Assembly (NCBI GenBank): GCA_002403785.1
Contig: DHIM01000314.1
Coordinates: 1 to 8,203, forward strand
DNA length: 8,203 nucleotides
Reading direction: 5' to 3'
Source: Clostridium sp. UBA4746
Lineage (GTDB): Bacteria; Bacillota; Clostridia; Clostridiales; Clostridiaceae
In this document: positions 6,252 to 8,203 of the stretch, piece by piece
How positions within the stretch are numbered: position 1 is the stretch's first letter
Layout: every line of letters begins with the position of its first letter
Made by a program: the position numbers and the translations under genes
The notes under the pieces: model-generated
The model's database searches: none
Told to the model about the DNA's origin: nothing
Seen by the model: only the letters and a program-made list of their open reading frames with translations

Positions 6252-6596
6252 GAAAAAAAAATATCATTTATTTCTAGAAAGGATATAGCAAAAGCAGTAA
6301 TAAAAGTCGTTACTGATAAGAAGTTACAAGGTAGAAACAGAAATTATTCCATGGTTGAATTGACAAGCTTGCTAAGTAATATTAGTGGAAAAACTATAAA
6401 ATATAATTTAATGATTGTAGAAGAATTTGCAGCAACATATGATGAACCAAAAGGATTTGGGACCACCTTTGCATCATTATATGTCGCTGCGGCACATAAT
6501 TTACTTGGAAAACTAACTAATGATTATAAAATGATTACAGGAGAAGAGCCAGAAGATTTAAACAATTATATAAAGAGAGAATACAGGAGTAAATAA
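6252..6596 (+). pseudogene. 5'-truncated NmrA/SDR-type NAD(P)-binding oxidoreductase
   Basis: The frame is open from 6252 (just after an in-frame TGA) to the stop at 6594-6596. It reads ISFISRKDIAKAVIKVVTDK, then LQGRN, then ELTSLLSNISGKTIKYN, then FASLYVAAAHNLLG and NDYKMITGEEPEDL. This is the C-terminal substrate-domain pattern of atypical SDR/NmrA-like proteins of the YtfG/QorB type. The N-terminal Rossmann half, including the glycine-rich NAD(P) motif, is missing; intact proteins have about 280 residues. Relatives usually have a segment like NLTGKE between GRN and the ELT helix, and here RNRNYSM runs straight on, which suggests a small internal deletion too. ATG 6351 would give an 81-residue product, but it has no ribosome binding site and falls inside the conserved domain. 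I treat the whole as decayed. Confidence 0.75.
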
Positions 6597-6597
6597 C

Positions 6598-6770
6598 ATG
6601 ATTGAATTTGATAATGTAACAAAGATTTATCCAAGTGGTAATATAGCTTTAATTCTTTAAGTCTAAAAATAGAAAAAGGAGAATCCTTTGTACTTATGGG
6701 ACCGAGTGGGTGTGGAAAAACCACCACGCTTAAGATGATTAATCGTTTGATAAATTTGAGTGATGGATAG
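6598..6770 (+). pseudogene. Frameshifted, truncated OpuCA/ProV-like ABC transporter ATPase
   Basis: ATG 6598, behind an intact AGGAG (6585-6589), starts MIEFDNVTKIYPSGNIAL. It then reaches a TAA at 6658-6660. Adding one A at about 6651-6652 restores ALNSLSLKIEKGES, followed by the Walker A motif GPSGCGKTTT and LKMINRLINLSDG, before a TAG at 6768-6770. This is the N-terminus of a quaternary-amine (glycine betaine/carnitine/choline) importer ATPase of the OpuCA/ProV type, where KMINRLI after Walker A is characteristic. Such proteins have about 320-400 residues, so the signature motif, Walker B and CBS domains are all missing. A one-base deletion plus loss of more than 80% of the gene makes it non-functional. 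Confidence 0.88.
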
Positions 6771-6871
6771 GATTTACACTTGAGTTTATGGATCGCGAAG
6801 ATGCTTATAAAGGTATATATTCTTCCTTAAAAAAGGATAAACAAAAGAAAAAGAATATGTATAAGTTATAA
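6770..6871 (+). pseudogene. Probable fragment of the matching osmoprotectant-binding protein
   Basis: Directly after the ATPase fragment, in another frame, the sequence reads GFTLEFMDREDAYKGIYSSL, then a Lys-rich tail and a TAA at 6869-6871. A stretch of the form F-LEF-DREDGYKG is typical of OpuC-type substrate-binding domains, which in many Firmicutes are fused to the permease and encoded right after the ATPase. The simplest reading is one deletion that removed most of the ATPase and the permease and joined this piece to the Walker A region. The match covers only about 16 residues and the tail does not follow the family, so the call is tentative. Confidence 0.4.
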
Positions 6872-6900
6872 TTTATTATAACGCAACTTGATTTAATTGG

Positions 6901-6925
6901 TAACTTAACTTAACTTAACTTAACC
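6901..6925 (+). repeat. Pentanucleotide tandem repeat (TAACT)4 plus a variant unit
   Basis: TAACT occurs four times in a row from 6901 to 6920, followed by TAACC (6921-6925) and a further decayed TAATC. It lies about 115 bp upstream of the secreted-protein start codon. Such arrays change length by slippage and could affect promoter strength if they lie within its control region. Confidence 0.75.
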
Positions 6926-6945
6926 TAATCTTAAACATAATTTAA

Positions 6946-6964
6946 TTGAATTTTCATAATTCAA
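6946..6964 (+). repeat. 7-bp inverted repeat upstream of the secreted-protein gene
   Basis: TTGAATT (6946-6952) and AATTCAA (6958-6964) are exact reverse complements around a 5-base loop. No T-tract follows. It may be an operator for the gene at 7040 or simply AT-rich chance. I could not place a convincing -35/-10 pair in 6965-7027; TATATT at 6991-6996 is the best -10 candidate. Confidence 0.3.
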
Positions 6965-7039
6965 GTGTAAAGTTAATAGTGTTAGTATTCTATATTTAGG
7001 AGTACAAACCTAATTAAGTAAAATAATGGAGGTAATTTA

Positions 7040-8203
7040 ATGAAAAAGAAACTTACACTTGTTAAAGCACTTAGTATTACAGCAGCTGTTGGTTTATTAG
7101 TTTCTGCAAATTTTAATGTTTATGCTACAACTCAACAAACAAATGTGCTTCCCGTTTTAAATGGTTTTTCAACTAAGGTTTTTACTAAAGTTGCATCGTC
7201 AGTGTCGAAGCCAGATGATATTACAACAATGGGTGGTAATATTTTTGTAGGAAATCAAAATGGAGTTGGTTCAGATGGTGCAGCTTCAAGCAAAGGTGTG
7301 TTAAACAGTAGCGTCATAGAATATGATGCTACTGGGAAACAAATGTCTAGCTGGAGCATCGCTGGAAAATGTGACGGTCTTAAAGCAGACACAGCAAATA
7401 ATCGTTTAATTGCAACTGTAAATGAAGATGGAAATTCAAGCATGTATATTATAACACCTTTAGCAGTAGCTTCAAAGCAAGTTCAGCATATAACCTTTAA
7501 AGCAGCAGCAGGTCAAAAATTGCCTTCAGGTGGGACTGACAGTATATCATTTAAAAATGGTAATATATATATTTCAGCATCAGCACCTAAAGCAGATAGT
7601 AAAGGAAATTTCACTACAGCAGCACTATTTCAAGCAGTAATAAATGCGGATAAAACAGCAACCTTAACTTCTGTACTTGCGGATAACGCAACGGCAAATG
7701 ATGCAACTCCAGGTGCAGCTGCAGGAGCGACAACTACACTTAATATGTCAGATCCAGATTCAAACAATATAGTACCTTCAGAAAGTCCTAAATATGCAGG
7801 ACAAGTAGTACTTGGTGACCAAGGAGATTCAAAGCTTATATTTTCAAAAAATATTGGAACAGCAAGTCAAGTAAATACAATGCTTCCAGTAGGAACTCAA
7901 GTAGATGATACAGTTTGGGCAACAAGCACAAAAGGAACACTATACATAACAGATACCGCAAGCAACACTATTTATTCAGTAACTGGCACTTTTAAAAAAG
8001 GAACAGCTTTTGTTTCAGCTCCAGATGACGCAGGAGTGGCAGGGTTTGTTGGGACTGTGGATTTAACAACAGGAGTAATTACTCCTGTTGTTACAGGCAT
8101 GGATAGTCCTCATGGATTATTATTTGTACCTCAATTACCTGCACTAAAACCTTCAACAGTGTACAAAAATCAGTACGGTCTAGCAACAGGAGACGGTATA
8201 AGT
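7040..8203 (+). CDS. Secreted protein with probable beta-propeller fold (partial, runs off the right edge)
   Basis: GGAGGT (7028-7033) lies 6 bases before ATG 7040, and the frame stays open for 388 codons to the window end, so the C-terminus is missing. The N-terminus is a typical Sec signal peptide: MKKKLTLVK, a hydrophobic core to about residue 23, and a likely cleavage site after VYA (residue 29). The mature part is rich in Ala, Thr, Ser, Gly and Asp and poor in Lys, as in exported clostridial proteins. Repeated short strands such as GGNIFVGNQNG, SVIEYDATGKQ, NNRLIATVNEDG, GTLYITDTASNTIYSV and GTVDLTTGVI, with SPHGLLFVP near the edge, suggest a beta-propeller of the SMP-30/NHL/YncE kind. 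No catalytic motif is seen, and the substrate or partner is unknown. The gene stands alone downstream of decayed genes and contains a 30-bp palindrome at 8064-8093. Confidence 0.88.
   Translation, partial: MKKKLTLVKALSITAAVGLLVSANFNVYATTQQTNVLPVLNGFSTKVFTKVASSVSKPDDITTMGGNIFVGNQNGVGSDGAASSKGVLNSSVIEYDATGKQMSSWSIAGKCDGLKADTANNRLIATVNEDGNSSMYIITPLAVASKQVQHITFKAAAGQKLPSGGTDSISFKNGNIYISASAPKADSKGNFTTAALFQAVINADKTATLTSVLADNATANDATPGAAAGATTTLNMSDPDSNNIVPSESPKYAGQVVLGDQGDSKLIFSKNIGTASQVNTMLPVGTQVDDTVWATSTKGTLYITDTASNTIYSVTGTFKKGTAFVSAPDDAGVAGFVGTVDLTTGVITPVVTGMDSPHGLLFVPQLPALKPSTVYKNQYGLATGDGIS
8064..8093. repeat. Perfect 30-bp palindrome inside the secreted-protein gene
   Basis: The half-site TAACAACAGGAGTAA (8064-8078) is followed immediately by its exact reverse complement (8079-8093), with no mismatch and no spacer. 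In frame it encodes LTTGVITPVVT. In RNA it could fold into a stem of about 13 bp with an AAUU loop. No T-tract follows, so it is not an ordinary terminator. Confidence 0.85.

Noticed and set aside
7255..7443. 62-codon - strand frame
   Set aside because: It is antisense to the secreted-protein gene, which has a signal peptide and ribosome binding site.

Overview
The window is AT-rich (roughly 30% G+C by eye). Its genes have strong AGGAGG-type ribosome binding sites, use TTG as well as ATG starts, and encode Lys/Ile/Asn-rich proteins. This points to a low-GC Firmicute, most likely Clostridium or a close relative. The species cannot be fixed from this sequence.

Region 1 (1-3327) is an envelope-stress-like block on the + strand. 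It holds an OmpR/PhoB-type response regulator, its sensor histidine kinase, the decayed remnant of a DedA-family membrane protein, and an intact undecaprenyl-diphosphatase (uppP/bacA). DedA-family proteins include undecaprenyl-phosphate flippases, and UppP makes undecaprenyl phosphate, so the block probably once coupled a two-component system to lipid-carrier recycling. The leader of the regulator gene carries a TATAAT box, a perfect 11-bp tandem repeat and a long imperfect hairpin.

Region 2 (3328-4031) is a 700-bp stretch with no large gene. It contains a 27-codon hydrophobic ORF with a very strong ribosome binding site, two weaker small ORFs, an AT-only inverted repeat and the promoter of the next operon.

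Region 3 (4032-6160) is a two-gene operon ended by a clear intrinsic terminator. The first gene encodes a membrane-anchored phosphodiester glycosidase (NAGPA domain). The second encodes a membrane-anchored extracytoplasmic protein of unknown function that looks beta-rich.

Region 4 (6161-7039) is a gene graveyard. It holds a 5'-truncated, internally deleted NmrA/SDR-type NAD(P)-binding protein. This is followed by a compatible-solute (OpuC/ProV-like) ABC transporter ATPase that has a single-base frameshift and is truncated after Walker A. That in turn abuts what looks like a fragment of the matching substrate-binding protein. A pentanucleotide tandem repeat follows.

Region 5 (7040-8203) is the 5' part of a secreted protein gene that runs off the right edge. 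It has a signal peptide and a probable beta-propeller fold, and it carries a perfect 30-bp palindrome inside the coding sequence.

I see no CRISPR array, tRNA, rRNA, intact transposase or phage gene. No wholly new system is evident. The most unusual items are the coding palindrome, the decayed lipid-carrier and osmoprotectant genes, the regulator leader and the tiny hydrophobic ORF.
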